Of a stretch of DNA of 64,000 bases, positions 44,410 through 52,968 are shown piece by piece. The translations under genes were made by a program, and so were the position numbers. The stretch comes from Bacteroidia bacterium (GTDB lineage: Bacteria; Bacteroidota; Bacteroidia; Bacteroidales; Azobacteroidaceae). The stretch lies in NCBI GenBank assembly GCA_025996895.1, contig BNTW01000001.1:1-64000 (forward strand). The letters run 5' to 3'. The notes under the pieces were generated by a model. It was given only the letters and a program-made list of their open reading frames with translations, did not search any database and had not been told where the DNA came from. How positions within the stretch are numbered: position 1 is the first letter of the stretch; each line of letters opens with the position of its first letter.

Positions 44410-44679
44410 ATGACCAAAGAAAATGCAATTAAACTGTTTGAAGACAAAATGATTCGTACCGTTTGGAACGAAGAGGAGGAAGAATGGTATTTCTCGGTAG
44501 TGGATGTAGTAGGTGTTTTAAGCGACCAAATAGACCATGCCGGAGCGCGAAATTATTGGAAAGTGCTTAAACACCGCTTAATAGCCGAGGGAAACGAACC
44601 GGTTACAATTTGTAACCGGTTGAAATTACCTGCTGAAGATGGCAAAATGCGTATGCCGGATGTTGCTTCTACCGAATGA
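44410..44679 (+). pseudogene. Truncated BRO-N/phage antirepressor-like protein
   Basis: The 89-residue frame begins MTKENAIKLFEDKMIRTVWN, then EEEWYFSVVDVVGVLSD and YWKVLKHRLIAEGNEPVT, ending KLPAEDGKMRMPDVASTE. This is the first half of a BRO-N family protein (phage antirepressor type). Relatives continue with a QLFRLIQSIPSPKAEPFKLW-like segment that is missing here. The sequence moves directly into a short frame (44677-44742) that I do not recognise. It is therefore probably non-functional. Confidence 0.7.
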
Positions 44680-44756
44680 ATAAGATAGATCAAAATAAGA
44701 ATATAGAAAATCCGTATAATTTCACGGGACTGGTAAACTAATATAAACAATAATCT

Positions 44757-45488
44757 ATGGCAACCTATATAACAGATACAGTTAAAGATACAATCAAAAA
44801 ATTCGCTTGCGGATATGTATTTACCGCAAAGGATTTCCCATTGCCGGTTGAGAAGCAAAAAACCGTCAATAAATTGTTGGACAATATGGTTGCTGCGGGA
44901 CAAATCCGTCGCTTGTCGAAGGGGCGTTTCTATAAACCGCAAATGTCCAACTTCGGCGAACTTCCACCCGACACCTTCCAAACAGTTAAGGATTTAATAG
45001 AAAAAAACGGAAAACCAATCGGATACTTGACAGGTTATTCGCTCTTTAATAAGTTCGGCTTGACTACACAAGCGCCTGTTACCTTGCAAATCGCCATGCA
45101 GAAAGTAAAAAAAGCAATAACACGCGGAAATTACCGTATTGGTTTTGTCATTCAGCCGAATACAATTACAAAAGAGAATATTCCGATACTTCAACTGCTG
45201 GATTGCTTTCGCTATTTCAAGGATATCCCCGACACAATGCCGGACGAAGCTTGCCGACGGCTATTGTTCCTGCTCAAACAACTGACGGATAAACAAATAA
45301 TACAGTTAAAACGTTTAGTTTTGAAATACAATCCTGCAACGATTGCTCTTCTGGGCGCTTTGCTCGAAACGATGAACGAAAAAGAAGATACATCGCTGTT
45401 ATTCAACGCTCTGAATCATCAAACATCCTATCAGTTTGGTATTTCACAAGATATATTGTTAAATCAAAAAAAATGGCACATCAGATGA
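44757..45488 (+). CDS. DUF6088/AbiEi-type antitoxin or regulator
   Basis: The 243-residue protein has an N-terminal winged-helix segment (YVFTAKDFPLPVEKQKTVNK, LLDNMVAAGQIRRLSKGRFY). A C-terminal domain follows with GYLTGYSLFNKFGLTTQAP and NIPILQLLDCFRYFKDIP, the DUF6088 type. These pair with a nucleotidyltransferase toxin (AbiEii-like), and the antitoxin also represses its own promoter. Here the next frame starts by ATGA overlap at 45485 but runs only 10 codons. The toxin is therefore lost, or its remnant is too short to recognise. This leaves an orphan regulator. Confidence 0.75.
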   Translation: MATYITDTVKDTIKKFACGYVFTAKDFPLPVEKQKTVNKLLDNMVAAGQIRRLSKGRFYKPQMSNFGELPPDTFQTVKDLIEKNGKPIGYLTGYSLFNKFGLTTQAPVTLQIAMQKVKKAITRGNYRIGFVIQPNTITKENIPILQLLDCFRYFKDIPDTMPDEACRRLLFLLKQLTDKQIIQLKRLVLKYNPATIALLGALLETMNEKEDTSLLFNALNHQTSYQFGISQDILLNQKKWHIR

Positions 45489-45519
45489 ATAAGCAATCGA
45501 GAAAAATAGACTTGTAATT

Positions 45520-45807
45520 TTATTCCTCTCCTTTTTCTTCTTTTCGGACATCGCCTATCGTATAAATTCCCTGAAATGAATTATCCAAGGGATATATTTT
45601 AACATTATCGGGTAATATTTCACCTGCTTCGAAAAGATAAGCACCGCTAAAGTTACCTCTAAAAGCAACTTCAACAAACATATCATCTTTTAAAATTTCT
45701 TCATTAAAAGCATTGGTATCATCATTTTTTACCCATTCTTTCAATGCCTTAACCACTTTTTTGTCTTGTAAGTATTGTCTTTTTATCGCACTAAATGTTG
45801 TACTCAT
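45520..45807 (-). CDS. Unknown small protein
   Basis: The 95-residue frame (ATG at 45807; a longer start at 45834 is possible) reads MSTTFSAIKRQYLQDKKVVK, then ALKEWVKND and the beta-rich FVEVAFRGNFSGAYLFEAGE. It is hydrophilic, with no signal peptide or membrane helix. It converges on the DUF6088 gene. I do not recognise a family. The coding call rests on the amphipathic composition and an uninterrupted frame. Confidence 0.5.
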   Translation of the reverse strand: MSTTFSAIKRQYLQDKKVVKALKEWVKNDDTNAFNEEILKDDMFVEVAFRGNFSGAYLFEAGEILPDNVKIYPLDNSFQGIYTIGDVRKEEKGEE

Positions 45808-46059
45808 AGCTGCAAATCTTATTGAAAATTTCACACAAAGGTATAAAACTGTATCATTTATTCAAATATTCCGCTCAAACTCCGCCGTCAAATCAATGAT
45901 TTTTTAATTGATTGAGACCAATTCTTACATGATCTGGATTTGATTTGGGAACTTCGAGAGTGGATTCCGAATCCGTGAAAAAAAAATGATATGTTTCGAC
46001 AAATTAAAAATTATCCTAAAAAAAACCGACATGTGCTTTATTTCGGCATAGCATCCTTT

Positions 46060-46067
46060 TATCTTTG
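46060..46067 (+). promoter_or_regulatory. -7 element of the 46098 gene
   Basis: TATCTTTG, an exact TAnnTTTG, lies 30 bp upstream of the ATG at 46098. The preceding 45835-46059 holds no gene that I can support. Confidence 0.55.
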
Positions 46068-46097
46068 CCTCATCTTTAACAATTAAAATTAAAAAAC

Positions 46098-46769
46098 ATG
46101 GCAAAAAACAAAAGATTAGTAACTGTTGATGAAATAATCACAGGAAAGGCACAATTTGATGAAGATGTTTACACCCGAACAACCGGTGGCGGTTTCCAAC
46201 TACGGGACGATTTATTGGAAGAAGTGAGTGCCGCCGCTAAAAAGCAGTTTTTCGATAACTTGTATGAAGAAATTAAAAACTTTCTTTACAACCTAACGGA
46301 AGAGGAAAAAAACAAAGTTTCATATATCGGATTGGAAGTTGGAGTTCTATATTTTGAAGGTTGGATGATTAATGTGTATTGTTATAAGCCCTATCAGTCT
46401 ATGACTGATACTTGGATGGATAATAGATTTGCTGATGGAGGAGCATGGTCGTCATTTACTGAAAAATTGATTGAAATAGAGCGTAACAATACCTTATTCC
46501 GGCAATGGATGGAACAAACGCCGTATTCAGCTGTCTTTCAATCCTTGGGAGAGCAGGATTATGATTACGATGCTGATTATAAACAGGGATATGATGGAAA
46601 TATGCTGAATATGCTTTGTTATATTTTCCTGATGCCGGGAGTCAAGCGATTGCGGCGGCGTTTGTTTGAAGACCAAATTATTCAACAAATATTCGGGAAA
46701 AGGATACCGGTTTATGTAAAACCGCACAATGATGAAGTGATATTTAGTGACAAATCATTAATTTTGTAG
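46098..46769 (+). CDS. Uncharacterised protein, first of a three-gene cluster
   Basis: The 223-residue soluble protein begins MAKNKRLVTVDEIITGKAQF and contains an aromatic-rich centre (IGLEVGVLYFEGWMINVYCY) and YDYDADYKQGYDG. It has no signal peptide or clear catalytic motif. It is driven by its own -7 element. The next gene starts 29 bp downstream. I do not recognise the family. The neighbourhood of defence genes makes a defence or mobile-element role possible. Confidence 0.6.
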   Translation: MAKNKRLVTVDEIITGKAQFDEDVYTRTTGGGFQLRDDLLEEVSAAAKKQFFDNLYEEIKNFLYNLTEEEKNKVSYIGLEVGVLYFEGWMINVYCYKPYQSMTDTWMDNRFADGGAWSSFTEKLIEIERNNTLFRQWMEQTPYSAVFQSLGEQDYDYDADYKQGYDGNMLNMLCYIFLMPGVKRLRRRLFEDQIIQQIFGKRIPVYVKPHNDEVIFSDKSLIL

Positions 46770-46798
46770 TCGAATTTTTAAACTTTAAAAACGGGAAT

Positions 46799-47509
46799 AT
46801 GATTTACAAAGACAGTTTTATAAAATTGGTAGAGGAATACAATGTCGATAATTATATTGGCACAGGCAATCCCAATGCAAAAATTTTGATTGTTGGAAAA
46901 GAAGGCTCGTGTATTCCTGAAAAAAGGCGTGATGGTGAAGTATGCTTTACCCAAGAATGGGATAAAAAAATTAAAAATGATGAAGATATAAATTTCAAGT
47001 ATAAAAAAGATGGACTGAAAGAAGGACATACATGGAATAAATATCAAAAATTACACGATTATATTTTCCCGGAATATAAAAAAGATGGCTTTTTTAATTT
47101 TGAAGAAAGATTTTTTACAACAGAAATGAGTGCAATTCGTAAAAAAACCACAGAAGAAGCGCAAAAAGATCCTAAATTTGAGGAAAAGTTGAAAAAGAGA
47201 AAAGAATCCTTTTTTAAATCTGAATTTATACAGCAATTTCCGGTGGTTATTTTAGCTTGTTCCAACTATATCAAAAATAACGATAAGGTACGAGAAATTG
47301 ACAATCTTTTTGATGTGAAATTTGTTGAAGCTTTTACTTGTGAACGGAAAAGCAAAAAATATTCTTTTTGGACACATGATAATGCCGATAAAACAAAATT
47401 AGTAATCCATACACGCCAATTAAGCAGCGATGTACCTGAAGAATTGTTAGAAAAAATGGGAAAAGTAATAAATAAATTTGCAGAGAATAATAATATTATA
47501 CTATTATGA
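46799..47509 (+). CDS. Uracil-DNA-glycosylase-fold-like protein, function unknown
   Basis: The 236-residue product opens with DNYIGTGNPNAKILIVGKEG, which resembles the GxGxPxAkxLIVGExPG loop of family 4/5 uracil-DNA glycosylases. Near the end, LVIHTRQLSSDVPEEL resembles the second motif of that fold with His. In between is FFTTEMSAIRKK and PVVILACSNYIKNNDKV. The resemblance is suggestive but no 4Fe-4S cysteines are evident. It overlaps the next gene by 4 bp. A nucleic-acid base-sensing role in defence would fit the context. The family is not certain. Confidence 0.5.
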   Translation: MIYKDSFIKLVEEYNVDNYIGTGNPNAKILIVGKEGSCIPEKRRDGEVCFTQEWDKKIKNDEDINFKYKKDGLKEGHTWNKYQKLHDYIFPEYKKDGFFNFEERFFTTEMSAIRKKTTEEAQKDPKFEEKLKKRKESFFKSEFIQQFPVVILACSNYIKNNDKVREIDNLFDVKFVEAFTCERKSKKYSFWTHDNADKTKLVIHTRQLSSDVPEELLEKMGKVINKFAENNNIILL

Positions 47510-48102
47510 AAAAAGCAAAAGCAAAAGCAATTTTGCAAAATATTCGCAATAATCTGGAAAACAACATGTTGGATTCTATAGATAATATAAAAATTGCAAG
47601 GAAGATAAATTCTGAAATTTCGTACATAGTGGACTATTTGTACGAATTAATACATGAAATTCAGACTATTTCAGCATACATTGATAAAAAAGAGTTTTTA
47701 AATAAAATGTGTAAGCTGTTGTTGGAAAACAATTTGCACCCGCAAGAAAAAACACCTAACAACAAAAAAAGAGCATTGCAACATTTTCTTTCGGGGTATT
47801 TGTATAGTCGAGTTGATAATGAAATTGCTGAAATTGAAAGAAAAATAAACGAATTAAACAGTATTATAAAGGCGAGTCAAAACACAGAAAATGTTATTCA
47901 AATACTTAAAAATACCTATTCTTCAAATGAAACGAAAACTCTTTTAATGCAAAAACTAAATTTTTCGGAACAGGAAGCACAATATTTATGTTCAAAAATG
48001 ACTTTAAAAAATTTTGTTAGTCATGAGCAAATTGCCAAAGCTGCCGAACAAGTTAAATATTTGAGTGAAATTAAATCACTATTAATTCAATTCAAAGAAT
48101 GA
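47506..48102 (+). CDS. Uncharacterised helical protein
   Basis: The 198-residue protein begins MKKAKAKAILQNIRNNLENN and is predicted to be mostly helical with coiled-coil character (EIAEIERKINELNSIIKAS, TLLMQKLNFSEQEAQYLCSK). It has no signal peptide. Its start overlaps the stop of the UDG-like gene (ATGA) and its stop overlaps a truncated hydrolase start. This suggests a former operon of at least four genes. The family is not recognised. Confidence 0.55.
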   Translation: MKKAKAKAILQNIRNNLENNMLDSIDNIKIARKINSEISYIVDYLYELIHEIQTISAYIDKKEFLNKMCKLLLENNLHPQEKTPNNKKRALQHFLSGYLYSRVDNEIAEIERKINELNSIIKASQNTENVIQILKNTYSSNETKTLLMQKLNFSEQEAQYLCSKMTLKNFVSHEQIAKAAEQVKYLSEIKSLLIQFKE

Positions 48103-48161
48103 AAATAAATATCCTCTACATACACGGTTACGGCGGCTCCGGCAATTCCTGTTTGCCATGA
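48099..48161 (+). pseudogene. Truncated alpha/beta-hydrolase start (YqiA-like)
   Basis: An ATG at 48099 overlaps the previous stop and encodes MKINILYIHGYGGSGNSCLP, then a stop. IHGYGGSGNS is the N-terminal oxyanion-loop pattern of small serine esterases. The rest of the roughly 180-residue enzyme is missing. The stop overlaps the WYL gene start (ATGA), so a deletion appears to have joined the two. Confidence 0.55.
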
Positions 48162-49072
48162 AAAACCTCTTTCCCCGTTACATCTGGCTGGTCGATACCA
48201 TCTATCGCGCCGAAAAAATTACATTTGAGGAAATCAACAAGCGTTGGCTGCGCAACGAAATGAGCGAGGGCAAGGAAATTCCTTTACGCACATTCCATAA
48301 TCACCGGCAAGCGATTGAGGAACTATTCGACATCAATATAGAATGTGACAAACGCAATGGCTATGTTTATTACATTGATAACAAAGAAGATATGGAACGC
48401 GGCGGTATCCGCTCGTGGCTGTTGAATACGTTTGCCGTCAATAATCTGATAAACGAATGTAGAGACGGGGCATGCCCCGTCTCTACCCGGTTACGGCAGC
48501 GGATTTTGTTTGAAACCATTCCCTCCGGCCAACGGTTTTTGACCCCGATTATCGAAGCCATGCGCGACAATATGAGCGTAGAAATCACTTACCAAAGTTT
48601 TTGGCGCGACCAACCGAATACCTTTGAAATAGAGCCATATTGCGTAAAAGTGTTCAAACAACGCTGGTATGTGGTCGGGCAAAATCCGTATTACAATACT
48701 TTGCGAATTTACGCGCTCGACCGGATTCAGAATTTGCAGACAACCGGTAAATCTTTCCAATTACCGAAAAATTTTGACGCTCACGCCTTTTTTGAAAACA
48801 GCTTTGGAATTATTGTTGATGAAAATATAAAACCTTGCATAGTAAAAATCAAAGCCTTCGACCCCAAGCGTAAATATTTTCGGACACTTCCGCTGCACGC
48901 CTCGCAACAGGAAATTGAAACGACCGACAAATATTCGGTATTCAGTTATTATATTTCCCCGACTTTCGATTTCCGGCAGGAAATTTTGTCGCATGGCGAT
49001 GAAATCGAAGTTTTATTGCCGGAATGGTTTCGAAATGAAATCCCAACGACAAACAATTTGAGGACTTTTTGA
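48158..49072 (+). CDS. WYL-domain transcriptional regulator with an in-frame palindromic insertion
   Basis: The 304-residue protein starts with a DNA-binding part (RYIWLVDTIYRAEKITFEEI, PLRTFHNHRQAIEELFDINI) and then a WYL domain (VEITYQSFWRDQPNTFEIEP, then CVKVFKQRWYVVGQNPYYNT). WYL proteins often control phage-defence systems and respond to nucleic-acid ligands. Residues of about 101-110 (RDGACPVST) come from the 28-bp palindrome at 48459-48486, which extends the loop before the WYL domain. The C-terminus ends RNEIPTTNNLRTF, where an acyltransferase-tail sequence begins in another frame. The end may therefore be shortened. Confidence 0.85.
   Translation: MKNLFPRYIWLVDTIYRAEKITFEEINKRWLRNEMSEGKEIPLRTFHNHRQAIEELFDINIECDKRNGYVYYIDNKEDMERGGIRSWLLNTFAVNNLINECRDGACPVSTRLRQRILFETIPSGQRFLTPIIEAMRDNMSVEITYQSFWRDQPNTFEIEPYCVKVFKQRWYVVGQNPYYNTLRIYALDRIQNLQTTGKSFQLPKNFDAHAFFENSFGIIVDENIKPCIVKIKAFDPKRKYFRTLPLHASQQEIETTDKYSVFSYYISPTFDFRQEILSHGDEIEVLLPEWFRNEIPTTNNLRTF
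48459..48486. repeat. 28-bp perfect palindrome inside the WYL gene
   Basis: GTAGAGACGGGGCA (48459-48472) followed by its exact reverse complement gives a continuous 28-bp palindrome with no spacer. It is a known kind of dispersed repeat. Here it is in frame. Confidence 0.85.
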
Positions 49073-49125
49073 AAGAAAGGACGTATGATTTGGAGGCTAT
49101 TTTATCTCCGAATCATGCAGTTTGA
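49048..49125 (+). pseudogene. C-terminal remnant of a PlsC-like acyltransferase
   Basis: The frame DKQFEDFLKERTYDLEAIL matches the C-terminus of the acyltransferase at 35125-35949 (TKQFGAFLKEKTYELASCL). DNA similarity is strong: both contain CAAACAATT, GAAAGAAA and ACGTATGA in the same order and spacing. The remnant overlaps the end of the WYL gene in another frame and the end of convergent terC. It suggests a duplicated, mostly deleted acyltransferase gene. Confidence 0.5.
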
Positions 49126-49921
49126 CCGGTTTTTTTTCTTTCCGTAGTTTCATATTCAACATTTCCACCAGTAGCGAGAAGGCAATCGCAAAATAGATAT
49201 ACCCTTTCGGGATTTCGCCGACTTCATTGCCAAAGACAGACAGGTGTGAGAGGTGAGCCGCTTCGACCAGCAACATCACGCCGATAAGGATAAGGAACGA
49301 CAGGGCCAGCATTTGAATGGTCGGGTGTTCATTGACAAAACGGCTGACCGGTGCAGAAAACAACATCATCACAATCACGGAAATCACAATCGCCAGGATA
49401 ATAATTGTCATTGCACCGAGATAACCAAATGCGTTGAAACTCACCATGCCGACGGCCGTCAAGATACTGTCTAACGAGAAAACCATGTCAATAGCAATAA
49501 TTTGTAGGATAATTCCCCAAAAATTATTGCGCCCAGTAGCGGAGTGGCCGGCATGCTGTTCTTCCAACCCTTCCAATTTGTGGTGAATTTCGGTAACGCT
49601 CTTATATAAAAGGAATAATCCGCCGAGACAGATAATAATGCTTTGTCCCGAAATAGAGCCGGTGATTTCGGAAAAGGCAAAACTAAAAAGGGGTTTGGTG
49701 AGGCTCATCAACAAGGAAATCGCGAACAACAAGCCAATTCGGAAGAACATGGCTAACAACAATCCGGTTGTGCGCGCTTTAGGCTGCTCTTCGTGCGGAA
49801 GTTTCGCCGTCATGATAGACAGAAACACGATATTATCAATTCCGAGTACGATTTCCAAAAAAACTAACGTGAGTATGGCAATCCATGCTTCCGGTTGCAA
49901 AAAAATCTGTAAGATTTCCAT
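49097..49921 (-). CDS. TerC-family membrane protein
   Basis: The 274-residue protein has about seven hydrophobic helices. It has the TerC core LVFLEIVLGIDNIVFLSIMT with the conserved Asp, and AIDMVFSLDSILTAVGMVS with the second acidic residue. YceF/TerC proteins act at the inner membrane in metal (manganese or tellurite) handling, often supporting secreted metalloenzymes. It is 9 bp downstream of tex in the minus-strand direction and may be the last gene of an htrA-rpoD-tex-terC run. Confidence 0.9.
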   Translation of the reverse strand: MEILQIFLQPEAWIAILTLVFLEIVLGIDNIVFLSIMTAKLPHEEQPKARTTGLLLAMFFRIGLLFAISLLMSLTKPLFSFAFSEITGSISGQSIIICLGGLFLLYKSVTEIHHKLEGLEEQHAGHSATGRNNFWGIILQIIAIDMVFSLDSILTAVGMVSFNAFGYLGAMTIIILAIVISVIVMMLFSAPVSRFVNEHPTIQMLALSFLILIGVMLLVEAAHLSHLSVFGNEVGEIPKGYIYFAIAFSLLVEMLNMKLRKEKKPVKLHDSEIK

Positions 49922-49930
49922 TATTGTGAA

Positions 49931-52060
49931 TTATTTGTTGATGTTTAAGCTCAATTGTATGCGTTTCCGTTCCAAATCAATACTCAACACTTTTACTTGC
50001 ACGTGCTGGTGAATGGAAACAATCGTCGTTGGGTCGGAAACATATTTTTCCGCCATATTGGAAATATGTACGAGGCCTTTTTCCTTAATGCCTATATCGA
50101 CAAAACAGCCGAAATTGGTGATGTTATTCACAATTCCGGGCAAGATTTGTCCCTCGCGCAAGTCGTCGATAGTCCGCACATGCGGGTCAAACTCAAAGAT
50201 TTTGATGGTTTGGCGCGGGTCGCGTCCGGGTTTGTCCAATTCTTCCACGATATCGAGCAGGGTAGGCATCCCCACCTTTTCATTGACGTATTTTTCGAGC
50301 CGGATTTTCTTTTTCAGTTCTTTTTGTTGAATTAATTCATTTACACTGCAATTTAGCTCTTTGGCCATTGCTTCGACCACCGGATAGCTTTCGGGGTGAA
50401 CAGCCGAATTATCCAGCGGATTTTCGGCATCCGGAATGCGGAGAAATCCCGCTGCCTGTTCGTAGGCTTTTTCGCCCAAGCGAGGCACTTTCAGCAGTTC
50501 TTTCCGCGATTGAAACGCGCCGTTTTTCGCGCGGTATTCCACAATATTTTTCGCTAACGATGGCCCTAAACCCGAAACGTAAATCAGCAGGTGCATACTT
50601 GCCGTATTGAGATTGACGCCCACCTGATTGACGCAGTTTTCCACTGTCTGGTCGAGCGAATATTTTAAATCCGTTTGATTAACATCGTGCTGATATTGTC
50701 CCACGCCGATGGATTTCGGCTCAATTTTCACCAATTCCGCCAGCGGGTCCATCAAACGCCTTCCGATACTGATTGCACCGCGCACCGTTACGTCGTAATT
50801 AGGAAATTCGTCACGGGCAATTTTGGAAGCCGAATAGACCGAAGCACCGTCTTCGCTCACCACAAACACCTGGATTTTCTTCTCATAACCGAGATGCGTG
50901 ATAAATTCTTCCGTTTCGCGGCTGGCAGTTCCGTTACCGATGGCAATAGCATCAATATCGTAAGTGCTGACAAGTGCCCTGACTTTCATTCCTGATCGTC
51001 CCCGCTCATTTTGAGGAGGGTGCGGATAAATCGTTTCGTTGTGTACCAAATTCCCCTGCGAGTCAAGGCACACCACTTTGCAACCGGTGCGGAAGCCGGG
51101 ATCGATACCCAGCACTCGCTTTTGTCCCAAAGGTGGAGCTAACAACAGTTGGCGCAGATTTTCGGCAAACACCTTAATGGCTTGCTTGTCGGCCTTTTCT
51201 TTCGAGAGAGCCGCAAATTCTGTTTCGATAGCCGATTTGAGCAGGCGTTTGTAGCTGTCTTTAATGGCGGTTTCTACTTGTGCGGAAGCCTCGTTTTTCC
51301 CTTTCACAAACCGGCGGTTTAAGAGTTCGATGCACTGCTCGTCGTCGGGAGAAATCGAAACACGCAAAAAGCCTTCACTTTCGCCTCGGCGCATAGCTAA
51401 GAGCCGGTGCGAAGAACACTTGCTCAACGGTTCCTTGAAATCAAAATAATCGCGGTATTTAGCGGCTTCCGTTTCTTTTCCTTTGATTACTTTCGACGAA
51501 ATTACTGCTTGCCGATTGAATACATTCCGGATGGAATTGCGGGCGGCTTCGTTTTCATTCACCCATTCGGCAACAATGTCGCGCGCGCCCTGCAAGGCTT
51601 CTTCTGCATTTTTAACATCTTCTTTCACAAAGTGTTCCGCTTTTCCGTAGATGTCGCGTTCGTTTTGCGCCATCAGGATTTTAGCCAAAGGCTCTAATCC
51701 TTTTTTGCGGGCAATTTCGGCTTTTGTCTGCTTTTTCGGTTTATACGGTAAGTAAATATCTTCCAATTCGGTATTGTCCCACGTGTTTCCGATGCGGGTA
51801 ACGAGTTCGGGTGTCAATTTGCCCTGTTCGTCAATCGAACGTAGAATGGTTTCCTTCCGCTTGCTTAATTCCTGCAGTTTTTCGTAGCGTTGTTTGATTT
51901 CGCCGATAGCCACCTCGTCCAATCCGCCGGTAACTTCTTTTCGATACCGGCTGATGAACGGAATAGTTGCCCCATCGTCCAACAATTCGATGGTTTTTGT
52001 GATTTGCTTTTCCTGCAAATCCAATGCTTGCGAAATAAGTTTTGAATAAACCGGTTGCAT
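49931..52060 (-). CDS. tex: Transcription accessory protein Tex
   Basis: The 709-residue product has Tex domains in order: N-terminal HtH region (SKLISQALDLQEKQITKTIE, TIPFISRYRKEVTGGLDEV), a YqgF/RNase H-like domain (VLGIDPGFRTGCKVVCLD), helix-hairpin-helix repeats (LGPSLAKNIVEYRAKNGAF) and a C-terminal S1 RNA-binding domain (GQILPGIVNNITNFGCFVDI). Tex binds RNA and aids transcription and RNA surveillance. Its ATG lies 2 bp downstream of the rpoD stop, so the two are likely co-transcribed. Confidence 0.97.
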   Translation of the reverse strand: MQPVYSKLISQALDLQEKQITKTIELLDDGATIPFISRYRKEVTGGLDEVAIGEIKQRYEKLQELSKRKETILRSIDEQGKLTPELVTRIGNTWDNTELEDIYLPYKPKKQTKAEIARKKGLEPLAKILMAQNERDIYGKAEHFVKEDVKNAEEALQGARDIVAEWVNENEAARNSIRNVFNRQAVISSKVIKGKETEAAKYRDYFDFKEPLSKCSSHRLLAMRRGESEGFLRVSISPDDEQCIELLNRRFVKGKNEASAQVETAIKDSYKRLLKSAIETEFAALSKEKADKQAIKVFAENLRQLLLAPPLGQKRVLGIDPGFRTGCKVVCLDSQGNLVHNETIYPHPPQNERGRSGMKVRALVSTYDIDAIAIGNGTASRETEEFITHLGYEKKIQVFVVSEDGASVYSASKIARDEFPNYDVTVRGAISIGRRLMDPLAELVKIEPKSIGVGQYQHDVNQTDLKYSLDQTVENCVNQVGVNLNTASMHLLIYVSGLGPSLAKNIVEYRAKNGAFQSRKELLKVPRLGEKAYEQAAGFLRIPDAENPLDNSAVHPESYPVVEAMAKELNCSVNELIQQKELKKKIRLEKYVNEKVGMPTLLDIVEELDKPGRDPRQTIKIFEFDPHVRTIDDLREGQILPGIVNNITNFGCFVDIGIKEKGLVHISNMAEKYVSDPTTIVSIHQHVQVKVLSIDLERKRIQLSLNINK

Positions 52061-52062
52061 TA

Positions 52063-52923
52063 TCAGCCCAGATAACTTTTCAACAGATCGTTTTTGTTGC
52101 TTTGCTTTAACCGGCGAATGGCTTTTTCCTTAATCTGACGCACTCGTTCGCGAGTCAGACCAAATTCGTCGCCGATTTCTTCCAGCGTCATTTCTTGCCG
52201 TCCCAAGCCGAAAAACATTTTAACGATGTCGCGTTCGCGTTCGCTCAAAGTCGATAACGCGCGGTTGATTTCCTTTGAAAGTGATTCGTTCATTAAAGAG
52301 CGGTCGGCTATCGGGGCGTCGTCATTGACCAGCACGTCGAGCAGACTGTTGTCTTCGCCTTCTACAAAAGGCGCGTCCACTGAAATATGGCGTCCGGAAA
52401 CTTTCAACGTATCGGAAATTTTATCTACCGGGATGTCCAATTCGTTTGCCAATTCTTCGGGCGACGGTTTGCGTTCGTGTTCTTGCTCAAACTTGGAGAA
52501 CGCTTTTGTGATTTTGTTCAGGGAACCCACTTGATTTAAGGGCAGCCGGACAATACGCGATTGTTCGGCCAGAGCTTGTAAGATAGATTGCCGTATCCAC
52601 CATACGGCATAAGAGATAAATTTAAACCCGCGTGTTTCGTCGAATTTTTCGGCTGCTTTTATCAAGCCTAAGTTTCCTTCATTGATTAAATCGGGAAGAC
52701 TTAGGCCCTGATTTTGATATTGCTTAGCTACCGATACGACGAAACGAAGGTTTGCACGTGTCAATTTTTCCAACGCTGTCCGGTCGCCTCGCTTAATGGC
52801 TTGAGCCAACTCCACTTCTTCTTCTACAGATATAAGGTCTTCACGACCGATTTCCTGCAAGTATTTGTCTAAAGAAGCACTTTCGCGGTTGGTAATTGAC
52901 TTTGTAATTTTTAATTGTCTCAT
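52063..52923 (-). CDS. rpoD: Primary RNA polymerase sigma factor
   Basis: The 286-residue protein is the short Bacteroidetes-type primary sigma factor with no large region 1.1. Region 1.2/2 has [20 protein letters not shown], then [19 protein letters not shown] [20 protein letters not shown] and [16 protein letters not shown]. Region 4 has [20 protein letters not shown]. The ATG at 52923 is used; a TTG precedes it. Recognition of TAnnTTTG elements elsewhere in this window fits this class. It lies 42 bp after htrA and 2 bp before tex. Confidence 0.96.
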   Translation of the reverse strand: MRQLKITKSITNRESASLDKYLQEIGREDLISVEEEVELAQAIKRGDRTALEKLTRANLRFVVSVAKQYQNQGLSLPDLINEGNLGLIKAAEKFDETRGFKFISYAVWWIRQSILQALAEQSRIVRLPLNQVGSLNKITKAFSKFEQEHERKPSPEELANELDIPVDKISDTLKVSGRHISVDAPFVEGEDNSLLDVLVNDDAPIADRSLMNESLSKEINRALSTLSERERDIVKMFFGLGRQEMTLEEIGDEFGLTRERVRQIKEKAIRRLKQSNKNDLLKSYLG

Positions 52924-52968
52924 CAATAATAGATTTTTTGCATATTAAATAGCAACAAAAACCGTGCC

